From Acidobacteria bacterium AH-259-G07 (GTDB lineage: Bacteria > Acidobacteriota > UBA6911 > RPQK01 > JADFOI01): 23,040 nucleotides of DNA. Each line of letters starts with the position of its first letter. Within the stretch, counting starts at the first letter, position 1. The position numbers and the translations under genes were made by a program. The stretch is from contig JALLON010000012.1 in NCBI GenBank assembly GCA_027717925.1, forward strand, positions 1 through 23,040, written 5' to 3'. Positions 14,365-21,950 of this stretch are shown piece by piece. The notes below the pieces were generated by a model. The model did no database searches and was not told the DNA's origin. It was given only the letters and a program-made list of their open reading frames with translations.

Positions 14365-14826
14365 ATGATTAGGATGAGTAAGGAGACCGACTATGGGATT
14401 ATCCTCCTGGCGCATTTCGCGGGTGATCAGGAAAGGCTGACGCACAGCGCGCGGGCGCTGGCCGCGGAAACATACTTGCCGCTGCCAATGGTGAGTAAGA
14501 TTCTGAAGATTTTGGCGCGAGAGGGTTTTTTGGTTTCACATCGAGGAGTCAAAGGTGGTTATAGCTTGGCTCGACGTCCGGAGAGAGTCCCAATAGCTGA
14601 GATCATTACTGCCATGGAAGGACCTGTCGCTATGACAGAGTGTGTTGAGGCTCCCGGGGAGTGCAGGCACGAGCCAGTTTGTCAGCTGAGATCAAAGTGG
14701 CAAAAGATCAATGAGGTGGTGCTGCTGGCGCTGGGTAGTATCACGCTTTCAGACCTGATCGGGCCACTCCCTGATCAACTTGCGCCATTCGGAGGCAAAC
14801 CGGAAAACTTGGTGAGGCTCCAATAA
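14365..14826 (+). CDS. Rrf2-family Fe-S cluster regulator of the SUF operon
   Basis: A 153-residue regulator with an N-terminal winged helix (ETDYGIILLAHFA, then LPLPMVSKILKILAREGFLVSHRGVKGGYSLA). Three cysteines follow, Cys93, Cys100 and Cys106 (spacing C-x6-C-x5-C), in the place where IscR and its relatives hold a [2Fe-2S] cluster. The start MIRMSKETDYG and its place as first gene of a suf cluster match the 'SUF system regulator' group of Rrf2 proteins. It most likely senses cluster supply and represses its own operon through the two boxes upstream. AGAAGGA lies about 8 bp before ATG 14365; ATG 14374 is a weaker alternative. The gap to sufB is 51 bp without a visible terminator. Confidence 0.92.
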   Translation: MIRMSKETDYGIILLAHFAGDQERLTHSARALAAETYLPLPMVSKILKILAREGFLVSHRGVKGGYSLARRPERVPIAEIITAMEGPVAMTECVEAPGECRHEPVCQLRSKWQKINEVVLLALGSITLSDLIGPLPDQLAPFGGKPENLVRLQ

Positions 14827-14877
14827 AAGGTAGGTTGCTCCAGGGTTCACAATTTTTGCGAAGAGGGAGAAGAAATT

Positions 14878-16323
14878 ATGCCAACTGAAACGAAGCAAAT
14901 TCAGGATCTTGCAAGCCAGGAATATAAGTATGGATTTTATACAGACATTGAAGCCGACTCGATACCTGCAGGCCTAAATGAGGATGTTGTTGCTTTAATC
15001 TCAGCCAAGAAAAATGAGCCGGAGTTCATGTTGGAATGGCGCTTGAAGGCTTACAGGCACTGGCTGACGATGAAAGAGCCAAAGTGGCCCAACGTTCACT
15101 ATCCACCGATCGATTACCAGGGCATTGTCTACTATTCGGCCCCCAAGAAAAAGGACAGCCCGAAGAGCTTGGATGAAGTAGATCCGGAGCTACTAGAAAC
15201 GTATAGAAAACTTGGAATTCCCTTGGGAGAGCAAGAGCTCTTGGCGGGAGTTGCCGTAGATGCAGTTTTTGACAGTGTCTCGGTGGCAACCACCTTTAAG
15301 GAAAAACTGGCCGAATTGGGGATTATCTTTTGCTCCTTTTCTGAAGCAGTCGGGGACCATCCCGAGCTGGTGAAGCAATATTTAGGGTCAGTCGTTCCTT
15401 ACACCGACAATTTCTTTGCATCCTTGAACTCGGCGGTATTCAGTGACGGTTCCTTCTGCTACATCCCTGAAGGTGTACGCTGTCCCATGGAATTGTCAAC
15501 CTACTTCCGGATTAACGCCAAGAACACCGGTCAGTTTGAGCGGACCCTGATCATAGCCGAGAAGGGAAGCTATGTGAGTTATTTGGAAGGGTGTACGGCT
15601 CCCATGCGGGATGAAAATCAGCTTCATGCTGCTGTGGTGGAATTGATCGCTCATGATGATGCTCAAATCAAGTATTCAACCATTCAGAATTGGTACCCGG
15701 GCGATGACGAGGGCAAGGGTGGCATCTATAACTTCGTGACCAAACGCGGAAAGTGCCTGGGACGCAATTCCAAGATCTCATGGACCCAGGTGGAAACAGG
15801 CTCAGCGATTACTTGGAAGTATCCTAGCTGTATCCTGCTGGGTGACAATTCAATCGGCGAGTTTTACTCGGTTGCTTTGACTAAGAAAAGGCAGCAGGCC
15901 GATACCGGAACCAAGATGATCCATATTGGAAAAAACACCCGCAGTACTGTGATCTCCAAAGGGATTTCTGCCGGTCACGGCCAAAACACCTATCGCGGAT
16001 TGATCAAGATTAGCAAGAGCGCAACGGGTGCCCGCAATTATACGCAGTGCGATTCCATGCTCATTGGTGACCAATGCGGGGCACACACTTTCCCCTATAT
16101 CGAGATCAAAAACAGCACCGCGCAGATGGAACACGAAGCTTCCACCTCGAAAATCGGGGAAGATCAAATGTTCTATTGCCAGTCTCGTGGTCTTTCAGCT
16201 GAGGATGCGGTCTCAATGATCGTCAACGGCTTTTGTAAGAAAGTCTTTAAAGAGTTACCCATGGAGTTTGCAGTAGAAGCTGACAGACTACTGAGCGTGA
16301 ATCTTGAAGGAAGTGTCGGTTAA
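14878..16323 (+). CDS. sufB: Fe-S cluster scaffold protein SufB
   Basis: A 481-residue SufB of standard length. Recognisable blocks are EPEFMLEWRLKAYRHWLTM near residue 50, the SVVPYTDNFFASLNSAVFSD block near 170, CPMELSTYFRINAKNTGQFE near 205, YLEGCTAP near 240, the WTQVETGSAITWKYPSCIL block near 305, and MEHEASTSKIGEDQMFYCQS near 420. With SufC and SufD it forms the SufBC2D complex on which new clusters are built before transfer to target proteins. The GAGGGAGAAGAA stretch a few bases upstream of ATG 14878 is a strong ribosome binding site. It is the first structural gene of the operon. Confidence 0.97.
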   Translation: MPTETKQIQDLASQEYKYGFYTDIEADSIPAGLNEDVVALISAKKNEPEFMLEWRLKAYRHWLTMKEPKWPNVHYPPIDYQGIVYYSAPKKKDSPKSLDEVDPELLETYRKLGIPLGEQELLAGVAVDAVFDSVSVATTFKEKLAELGIIFCSFSEAVGDHPELVKQYLGSVVPYTDNFFASLNSAVFSDGSFCYIPEGVRCPMELSTYFRINAKNTGQFERTLIIAEKGSYVSYLEGCTAPMRDENQLHAAVVELIAHDDAQIKYSTIQNWYPGDDEGKGGIYNFVTKRGKCLGRNSKISWTQVETGSAITWKYPSCILLGDNSIGEFYSVALTKKRQQADTGTKMIHIGKNTRSTVISKGISAGHGQNTYRGLIKISKSATGARNYTQCDSMLIGDQCGAHTFPYIEIKNSTAQMEHEASTSKIGEDQMFYCQSRGLSAEDAVSMIVNGFCKKVFKELPMEFAVEADRLLSVNLEGSVG

Positions 16324-16372
16324 ATCGGAAGATCGCGCAGAAAGCATAGGGATGAGGAGACGGTAAGAACAG

Positions 16373-17140
16373 ATGCTGGAAATTAAGGATTTGCATGTGA
16401 AGGCTGGTGACAAGGAGATCCTGCATGGAATCAATCTTAAAGTGAAGGCAGGCGAGGTCCATTCAATTATGGGGCCGAATGGTTCTGGGAAGAGTACCTT
16501 GGCTCAAGTTCTGGCCGGGCGTGAATCTTATGAGGTTACGGCGGGCCAGATAACCTACGAAGGGAAAGATCTCCTACAGATCGCCCCTGAAGATCGGGCC
16601 CGCCTGGGAATCTTTATGGCTTTTCAGTATCCAGTAGAGATTCCAGGTGTGAGCAACACCTATTTTTTGAAAGCAGCCCTGAATGCCATCCGCAAAGAGC
16701 GTGGTGAGGAAGAGGTGGACGCCCTGGATTTTTTGAACCTGGTGAAGGAGAAAATGGAGCTTCTGAAAATCGATGAAAAGCTGATTAGTCGACCTGTGAA
16801 TGAGGGCTTTTCAGGGGGTGAGAAGAAACGTAACGAGATCTTCCAACTGGCCGTATTGGAACCGAAACTGGCCATTTTAGATGAAACGGATTCGGGTTTG
16901 GATATTGACGCGCTAAAGGTCGTCGCCCACGGGGTGAATTCTTTGCGCAGCAAAGATCGGGCGTTTATTGTGGTTACCCACTATCAGCGCATCTTAAACT
17001 ATATCATCCCTGATTATGTGCACGTCCTTTATGATGGTCGAGTTGTGAAGTCAGGGGGTAAGCAGCTAGCCATTGAACTTGAAAAAAAGGGCTATTCCTG
17101 GTTGGGAGAAGAGACTGTGAGTGCTCAATTGGTCAATTAG
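16373..17140 (+). CDS. sufC: Fe-S assembly ATPase SufC
   Basis: A 255-residue ABC-type ATPase: Walker A GPNGSGKST near residue 38, SufC-specific FQYPVEIPGVSNTYFLK near 85, signature FSGGEKKRNEI near 148, Walker B LAILDETDSGLDIDAL near 168, and switch histidine in VVTHYQRIL. SufC is soluble and drives conformational change of the SufBCD scaffold; it is not a transporter. The DETDSGLD and GFSGGEKKRNE sequences separate it from transport ATPases. It lies 49 bp after sufB and 19 bp before the preferred start of sufD. An AGGAG further upstream than usual (about 15 bp) precedes the ATG. Confidence 0.97.
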   Translation: MLEIKDLHVKAGDKEILHGINLKVKAGEVHSIMGPNGSGKSTLAQVLAGRESYEVTAGQITYEGKDLLQIAPEDRARLGIFMAFQYPVEIPGVSNTYFLKAALNAIRKERGEEEVDALDFLNLVKEKMELLKIDEKLISRPVNEGFSGGEKKRNEIFQLAVLEPKLAILDETDSGLDIDALKVVAHGVNSLRSKDRAFIVVTHYQRILNYIIPDYVHVLYDGRVVKSGGKQLAIELEKKGYSWLGEETVSAQLVN

Positions 17141-17159
17141 CGATGGAAAAGGCGAATCG

Positions 17160-18506
17160 ATGATTGAAGCGGTTCAAAAAGAAACGGATATTTACCTCTC
17201 TAATTTTGCACAGCTGGAACGGGAATTAGCTGATGAAGAGCCGGCTTGGCTTCGGCGAGTTCGCAAGGCCGCTATCCTTCGCTATTTTGAGCTGGGATTC
17301 CCCACTCGCAAGCAAGAAGAATGGAAATATACCGAGGTACGTCCGATCGCAAGGATCCCTTTTAAGCCGGCCCAGTATGAGCTGGATGGTTTGACAGCCG
17401 ACAAGTTGAACCAGTTGACTTTCGGCAACTTACAATGTCCGCGGCTTGTTTTTGTCAACGGCCACTACTCGGCGGAGTTGTCTTCACTTGAGGGGTTGCC
17501 GGATCCAGTTGAGGTGCATAGTCTGGCCCAGGTTTTGAAGGAGGACCCAGACTCAATAGAACCTTACCTAACCCGGTATGCTGACTACGAGAATCATCCT
17601 TTTATAGCCCTCAATACAGCCTTCATTCAGGACGGAGCATTTGTCTATATTCCCAAGGGACAAGTACTTAAGGAGCCGATTCATTTACTGTACTTTTCAA
17701 CGGCACCCGAGGAAGCAGCCGTGGCCTATCCACGGAATTTGATCGTCCTGGAGGGTAACAATCAGGCGGTTATTCTCGAAAGCTATGTCGGATTGGGGGA
17801 AAGGAAGTATTTCACGAACTTGGTGACGGAGATTGTGGCCGGTGAGAATGCGATTGCGGATCACTACAAGTTACAGCAAGAGAGCCGGGAGGCGTTCCAC
17901 ATTGCTACTTTACAGGTGCACCAGGATCGCAGCAGCAGTGTGAGGACGTTTAATGTGACACTGGGCGGAGCGCTTACCAGAAATGAAGTCAACGTGGTCC
18001 TGGATGGAGAAGGTGCCGACTGTGCTCTTGACGGGCTCTATTTAATCTCGGGTCGGCAGCACGTGGACAACCACACCCGACTGGAGCACGCCAAGCCGCA
18101 CTGCGATAGTCGCGAGATTTACAAAGGGATTCTGGACGAGAAAGCAACCGCGGTGTTCCATGGTCGAATCGTGGTTCAGCCAGGTGCGCAAAAGACAGAC
18201 TCTAAACAAACCAACAACAACCTTCTGCTTTCCGACGAAGCACTGATCAATACCAAGCCGCAGTTGGAGATTTATGCAAACGACGTAAAGTGCACTCATG
18301 GAGCGACAATTGGTCAACTCGACCAGGATGCGCTTTTTTACTTGTGCTCTCGTGGTATCGACAAAGCAACAGCCCGCAGTCTTTTGATTTACGCTTTTGC
18401 CAGTGAGGTCGTGAACCGGATCAAAGTGGAATCCGTGCGTGTCGAGCTTGACAAGTATTTATTCTCGTGGCTGCCGAAAGGGCATCTCGTCAAGGAGGCA
18501 GTGTGA
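17160..18506 (+). CDS. sufD: Fe-S cluster assembly protein SufD
   Basis: A 448-residue SufD, paralog of SufB and its partner in the SufBC2D scaffold. Signatures: FPTRKQEEWKYTEVRPI near residue 45, PFIALNTAFIQDGAFVYIPK near 150, the LDGLYLISGRQHVDNHTRLEH block near 285, KAVFHGRI-like ATAVFHGRIVVQPGAQKTDS near 330, and the HGATIGQLDQDALFYLCSRG block near 385. The conserved histidine in that block (KCTHGATIG) is at the SufB-SufD interface where clusters are thought to form. ATG 17160 has GGAAAAGG about 8 bp upstream and is preferred to an upstream in-frame start at 17121 that would overlap sufC. Its stop overlaps the start of sufS. Confidence 0.96.
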   Translation: MIEAVQKETDIYLSNFAQLERELADEEPAWLRRVRKAAILRYFELGFPTRKQEEWKYTEVRPIARIPFKPAQYELDGLTADKLNQLTFGNLQCPRLVFVNGHYSAELSSLEGLPDPVEVHSLAQVLKEDPDSIEPYLTRYADYENHPFIALNTAFIQDGAFVYIPKGQVLKEPIHLLYFSTAPEEAAVAYPRNLIVLEGNNQAVILESYVGLGERKYFTNLVTEIVAGENAIADHYKLQQESREAFHIATLQVHQDRSSSVRTFNVTLGGALTRNEVNVVLDGEGADCALDGLYLISGRQHVDNHTRLEHAKPHCDSREIYKGILDEKATAVFHGRIVVQPGAQKTDSKQTNNNLLLSDEALINTKPQLEIYANDVKCTHGATIGQLDQDALFYLCSRGIDKATARSLLIYAFASEVVNRIKVESVRVELDKYLFSWLPKGHLVKEAV

Positions 18507-19780
18507 TAGTGAGAACAGGCCAACAGATTATTGCATCCGGCCGCTATCAGACATTGAATCCCTGGCTCGAGGTCGAGAAGATCCGCGAAGACTTCCCAAT
18601 CTTCAAAGAGAAGATCTATGGCAAGCCTCTCGTCTATTTGGACAACGCCGCGACCACTCAGAAGCCCCAGAGCGTCATTGATGCGACCATCCACTTCTAT
18701 TCGAGGGATAATTCGAATATTCATCGCGGCGTACATCTTTTGAGTCAACGAGCCACCGAGGCCTACGAGCATGCGCGCGTCAAGGTCCAGCGCTTTCTCA
18801 ATGCAGCCGAATCGCGCGAAATCATCTTTGTCCGTAGTGTGACGGAAGCTATCAACCTGGTTGCGCAAACCTATGGCAGAAAACACGTTGAGGCTGGAGA
18901 TGAAGTGCTTATCTCGGCCATGGAACACCATTCCAACATTGTTCCTTGGCAAATGCTTTGCGAGGAAAAGGGTGCTGCCTTGCGCGTCATCCCCATCAAT
19001 GACGATGGCGAATTGCTGCTTGAAGAATATGAGAAGCTCCTGAATTCCCAAACTCGTCTGGTAGCAGTGGTCCATCTCTCTAATGCCCTGGGGACCATTA
19101 ATCCAGTTAAGGAGATCATTGAAATGGCTCACCAGTGGAAGGTGCCGGTGCTTGTTGACGGAGCTCAAGCTGCGGCTCATTTAGAGGTGGATGTTCAGGA
19201 TCTTGATTGCGATTTTTATGCCTTCTCTGGGCACAAGCTGTACGGGCCGACCGGGGTTGGGATTCTTTATGGAAAGGCTGATTTACTGGACTCGCTGCCT
19301 CCCTATCAGGGTGGTGGCGATATGATCAGATCCGTTACCTTTGAGAAAACTATTTACAATGTCCTTCCCTATAAGTTCGAAGCGGGAACGCCCAACGTTG
19401 CCGGTGGTATCGGACTCGGGGTGGCCATTGACTACGTGAATGAGATCGGTTTAAGCAACATTGCTGCTTATGAAAATGAGCTTCTCTCCTATGCCACGGA
19501 GCAGCTCTGTGGGATTCCCCGTTTGCGGTTCATTGGAACAGCCCATCAGAAAGCCAGTGTGCTTTCTTTTGTGATCGAAGGTGTGCATGCTCATGATGTC
19601 GGCACCATTCTGGATCAGGAAGGGATCGCGGTTCGCACCGGTCACCACTGTGCGCAGCCCGTCATGGCTCGCTTTCAGGTTCCGGCGACAGCACGAGCCT
19701 CGGTAGCCTTTTACAATACGAGAGATGAAATTGATGTCTTGGTGAAAGCGATCCACAAGGTGATAGAGGTGTTCAAGTAA
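18503..19780 (+). CDS. sufS: Cysteine desulfurase SufS (group II)
   Basis: A 425-residue PLP enzyme that removes sulfur from cysteine to feed cluster assembly. The N-terminal part has YLDNAATTQKP; AMEHHSNIVPWQ carries the PLP-stacking histidine. The PLP lysine is in FSGHKLYGPTG (about residue 245) and the catalytic cysteine in RTGHHCAQP (about 383), both in the SufS/CsdA form. The start is GTG: 18503 overlaps the sufD stop (GTGA), and 18509 is also possible. A perfect AAGGAGG (18492-18498) serves both. An ORF start at 18467 lies inside sufD and is unlikely. The next gene, sufU, overlaps the stop codon by one base, so translation is coupled. Confidence 0.96.
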   Translation: MIVRTGQQIIASGRYQTLNPWLEVEKIREDFPIFKEKIYGKPLVYLDNAATTQKPQSVIDATIHFYSRDNSNIHRGVHLLSQRATEAYEHARVKVQRFLNAAESREIIFVRSVTEAINLVAQTYGRKHVEAGDEVLISAMEHHSNIVPWQMLCEEKGAALRVIPINDDGELLLEEYEKLLNSQTRLVAVVHLSNALGTINPVKEIIEMAHQWKVPVLVDGAQAAAHLEVDVQDLDCDFYAFSGHKLYGPTGVGILYGKADLLDSLPPYQGGGDMIRSVTFEKTIYNVLPYKFEAGTPNVAGGIGLGVAIDYVNEIGLSNIAAYENELLSYATEQLCGIPRLRFIGTAHQKASVLSFVIEGVHAHDVGTILDQEGIAVRTGHHCAQPVMARFQVPATARASVAFYNTRDEIDVLVKAIHKVIEVFK

Positions 19781-20223
19781 TGTCCTATCTGGATGACCTT
19801 TATCAGGAAATCATCCTCGATCACAGCAAGAAACCTCGAAATTTCAAGGAGCTCTCAGACGCAAATCACAAAGCAGACGGTTACAATCCCTTGTGTGGTG
19901 ATAAGGTGAGTGTTTATCTCAAGCTGGAGGACGGGTTTGTTGAAGACATCAGCTTTATGGGTTCCGGCTGCGCTATCTCAACGGCTTCTGCCTCGCTGAT
20001 GACGCAGACTTTAAAAGGGAAGAGCTTGGGGGAGATTGAGACTCTCTTTAAGAACTTTCACAACCTGGTGACTGGCAAAAGTAGTGCATCAACCGAGCTG
20101 GGAAAGCTTGCAGTATTTCACGGCGTGAGTCAGTTTCCCGTGCGGGTGAAGTGTGCAACACTTGTCTGGCATACACTGCAAGCGGCAATAAAAAGTAAGC
20201 CAGAAACCGTCTCAACAGAATGA
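19780..20223 (+). CDS. sufU: Sulfur-relay zinc protein SufU
   Basis: A 147-residue protein with the SufU/IscU fold. The ligand residues are Cys39 and Asp41 in NPLCGD, Cys64 in GSGCAIS, and Cys125 in RVKCATLVWHT. In SufU these hold zinc and accept sulfur from SufS. A SufU-type insert between the second and third cysteine is present (the ELSTGK-like stretch around residues 95-115), which distinguishes it from IscU. Sequence order and the TAATG overlap with sufS agree with a dedicated SufS-SufU pair, as in Gram-positive bacteria; no SufE or SufA gene is seen. Confidence 0.95.
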   Translation: MSYLDDLYQEIILDHSKKPRNFKELSDANHKADGYNPLCGDKVSVYLKLEDGFVEDISFMGSGCAISTASASLMTQTLKGKSLGEIETLFKNFHNLVTGKSSASTELGKLAVFHGVSQFPVRVKCATLVWHTLQAAIKSKPETVSTE

Positions 20224-20249
20224 AGGGACATTTTTGAGGAAGGACTCGT

Positions 20250-20609
20250 ATGGAAGAGAAGGTGAACGAACCGCAGTTAGAGAGCACAAATCAATCTGGC
20301 AGTGAGGAGGAGCTTAAAGGAAAGGTCATAGAGGTTCTACGAACTTGTTATGACCCGGAAATTCCGGTCGACATTTACGAGTTGGGGTTGATATATAGTA
20401 TTGATGTGAAGCCCTCTGGGGCCGTTCATGTTCGCATGACCCTCACCTCACCAATGTGCCCGGTTGCTGGATCACTTCCTCCGGAAGTGGAATCCAAGAT
20501 TGGTGGCATCCCCGGGGTCGCTGATGCATCTGTTGAGGTGGTATGGGATCCGCCCTGGGACATGGACAGGATGTCAGAGGCCGCCAAGCTTCAGTTGGGA
20601 ATGTTGTAA
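20250..20609 (+). CDS. sufT: SufT/MIP18-like (DUF59) Fe-S maturation protein
   Basis: A 119-residue protein with the complete MIP18 signature: DPEIPVDIYELGLIY near residue 36, MTLTSPMCPVAGSLP near 64 with a conserved cysteine, and VVWDPPWDMDRMSEAAK near the end. About 20 N-terminal residues are charged and probably flexible. Family members linked to suf operons (SufT) help Fe-S proteins mature; the PaaD subgroup acts elsewhere, but the operon settles the assignment. GAGGAAGGA about 5 bp upstream of ATG 20250 is a strong ribosome binding site. The gene ends 30 bp before the stop of the convergent lipoprotein gene, with no obvious hairpin terminator between. Confidence 0.92.
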   Translation: MEEKVNEPQLESTNQSGSEEELKGKVIEVLRTCYDPEIPVDIYELGLIYSIDVKPSGAVHVRMTLTSPMCPVAGSLPPEVESKIGGIPGVADASVEVVWDPPWDMDRMSEAAKLQLGML

Positions 20610-20639
20610 TTTGTGCTTTCCTTTGCCCTTACTTCGCTC

Positions 20640-21107
20640 CTACTGGATTTCTACAATCTCGCCCTCCTGGAAAGTGTAGCGAGGGTTCTGGTTCACCTTA
20701 TGGATTTGAGTGTCGGTGACCACTAGCTCTCCTTCTTGCGGGTTCAACCAGAAGTCAATATCGTAAATTGTCTTGCCGTCGGCGGTTTTGAAATCGGTGC
20801 AGGCGAAATAGCCTCGTCCCTCAATCTTCCGAACCGGATCGTGGATCTGAACGAAGCTGAGCTCAAGATTCTGATCGCTCTCGGGATCGTGAATCTTGAA
20901 GCTTCCACTTCCTTCTTGAATTTTCGCCTCGATGTGCGCGCTCATGGCCGTTTTAATGTTTTCCCCAGAAAACTGAACCGCTTCTTCTCCGGGATGTTCC
21001 TCCCCGGGATGCTCTTCAGCCACCTCCTCGCCGGGATGCTCCCCGGCACATCCGTACGCAAAGCACAAAAAGCTGAACCCAAGGGCCCAAATCAGAATTT
21101 TCTTCAT
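20640..21107 (-). CDS. Probable lipoprotein with EHPGEE repeats
   Basis: A 155-residue protein with a typical lipoprotein leader: two Lys, a hydrophobic core, and Cys20 after FAYG. Right after the cysteine come three HPGEE units (residues 23-42, EHPGEEVAEEHPGEEHPGEE), a His- and Glu-rich segment that could bind metal ions or act as a flexible spacer. The rest (about 50-155) looks like a compact beta domain, with the repeated motif IHDP (in FKIHDPESDQ and QIHDPVRK) and a final FQEGEIVEIQ. AAAGGAG precedes the ATG by 7 bp. The role is unknown; a surface or periplasmic binding protein is the most one can infer. Confidence 0.85.
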   Translation of the reverse strand: MKKILIWALGFSFLCFAYGCAGEHPGEEVAEEHPGEEHPGEEAVQFSGENIKTAMSAHIEAKIQEGSGSFKIHDPESDQNLELSFVQIHDPVRKIEGRGYFACTDFKTADGKTIYDIDFWLNPQEGELVVTDTQIHKVNQNPRYTFQEGEIVEIQ

Positions 21108-21165
21108 CGCATAACTCCTTTGCCGTTTTGGTGGTGATCAAAATCGTCTTATTCTTAGCCTTACT

Positions 21166-21195
21166 CTTTTACCGGCACTGAGGAGACAAAGTCAA
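21166..21195 (-). promoter_or_regulatory. Possible promoter of the lipoprotein gene
   Basis: On the minus strand TTGACT (21195-21190) is followed after 18 bp by TAAAAG (21171-21166), 59 bp before the start codon. The -35 is good and the -10 weak. Confidence 0.35.
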
Positions 21196-21198
21196 CCT

Positions 21199-21714
21199 CT
21201 ATCTGTCGGGAGTTGAATTGGAGGCCGGGGGGTTAGCCTTGTCGACGCTGATGTCCTTTTTTTCCATGATCTGCCCGGCACCTTCCACCGGCCGGGATTC
21301 GTTCAAGAACTCTTCAAAGAGCTTGGCAAACTCGTGGAAATAATCGCCGCCGCGCAACCTACACTGCACCGGTTCCGCGGGGTGCTGTTTTTTCTGCGCG
21401 AGAGCATTCTCAAACCGACGTAGGGGCCCAAAAATCTTGTGGCTGAACCAAACACTGATATAGCTGACAAAGCCGAGAGCCAGAAGCACTCCCCACCAGT
21501 GACTGATACAGAAACCAAGAAACCCGCGCAGCAGGGGATGTATAATTTCCGCGTCCACGCCAATCAACCATATGGAAAAATGGGCCGCTATCGACGTAAT
21601 CAGAAAAACTAAAGGAAAGAGCAACGCGTAAAGTCCAATCTCGACAGCGAAGCGAACTTGATGCTTGTCAATGAACCGCAGCCGACGCCTGGAGAAATGT
21701 TTTCTCCAAAACAT
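21199..21714 (-). CDS. Two-helix membrane protein with HAMP-like segment, no output domain
   Basis: A 171-residue protein: a basic N-terminus (FSRRRLRFIDKHQVRF), a first membrane helix at about residues 22-46, a short outer loop, a second helix at about 71-90, then a HAMP-like turn FSHKIFGPLRRFENAL. The C-terminus is soluble and ends with a charged tail. This layout occurs at the front of histidine kinases and chemotaxis receptors in Deltaproteobacteria and Acidobacteria, but here no kinase, cyclase or methyl-accepting domain follows. ATG 21714 with GAAGGG 8 bp upstream is preferred; ATG 21759 or GTG 21765 would lengthen it by 15-17 residues. It could be a truncated sensor or a stand-alone signal-transfer protein. 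Confidence 0.75.
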   Translation of the reverse strand: MFWRKHFSRRRLRFIDKHQVRFAVEIGLYALLFPLVFLITSIAAHFSIWLIGVDAEIIHPLLRGFLGFCISHWWGVLLALGFVSYISVWFSHKIFGPLRRFENALAQKKQHPAEPVQCRLRGGDYFHEFAKLFEEFLNESRPVEGAGQIMEKKDISVDKANPPASNSTPDR

Positions 21715-21767
21715 AGAAGACACCCTTCGCGTGGAAAGTACTCCAGGATTGTTTATCATACTCACAG

Positions 21768-21839
21768 CTTAGAAACAATCCGATACTTTGTTGATACTTT
21801 TGTACTTCTGCGGGGAGTGAAACTGATTCGGTTTCTAAG
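21768..21839. repeat. 9-bp inverted repeat CTTAGAAAC / GTTTCTAAG in the spacer
   Basis: Arms 21768-21776 and 21831-21839 are perfectly complementary, 54 bp apart, just upstream of the HAMP-like gene. The spacer 21715-21950 otherwise shows no gene that I can support. Confidence 0.3.
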
Positions 21840-21950
21840 TACCTCGTTTCGCAAGTACGGCGAGGATTTCTTTGTCGCTTCTCCTGCACGATGCACACTG
21901 ACATCGCGTCGTCGCTTCGTGAACTTGAGGCCGTCCCGCTCAGCCAGATC

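Noticed and set aside
18389..19180. A 263-codon minus-strand frame opposite sufD and sufS
   Set aside because: Both plus-strand genes are certain and fully conserved here; the minus frame is a shadow of their codon bias.
20979..21060. Possible CRISPR-like or satellite repeat in DNA
   Set aside because: The repeats are short, in frame, and encode the EHPGEE units of a lipoprotein; there are no spacers.
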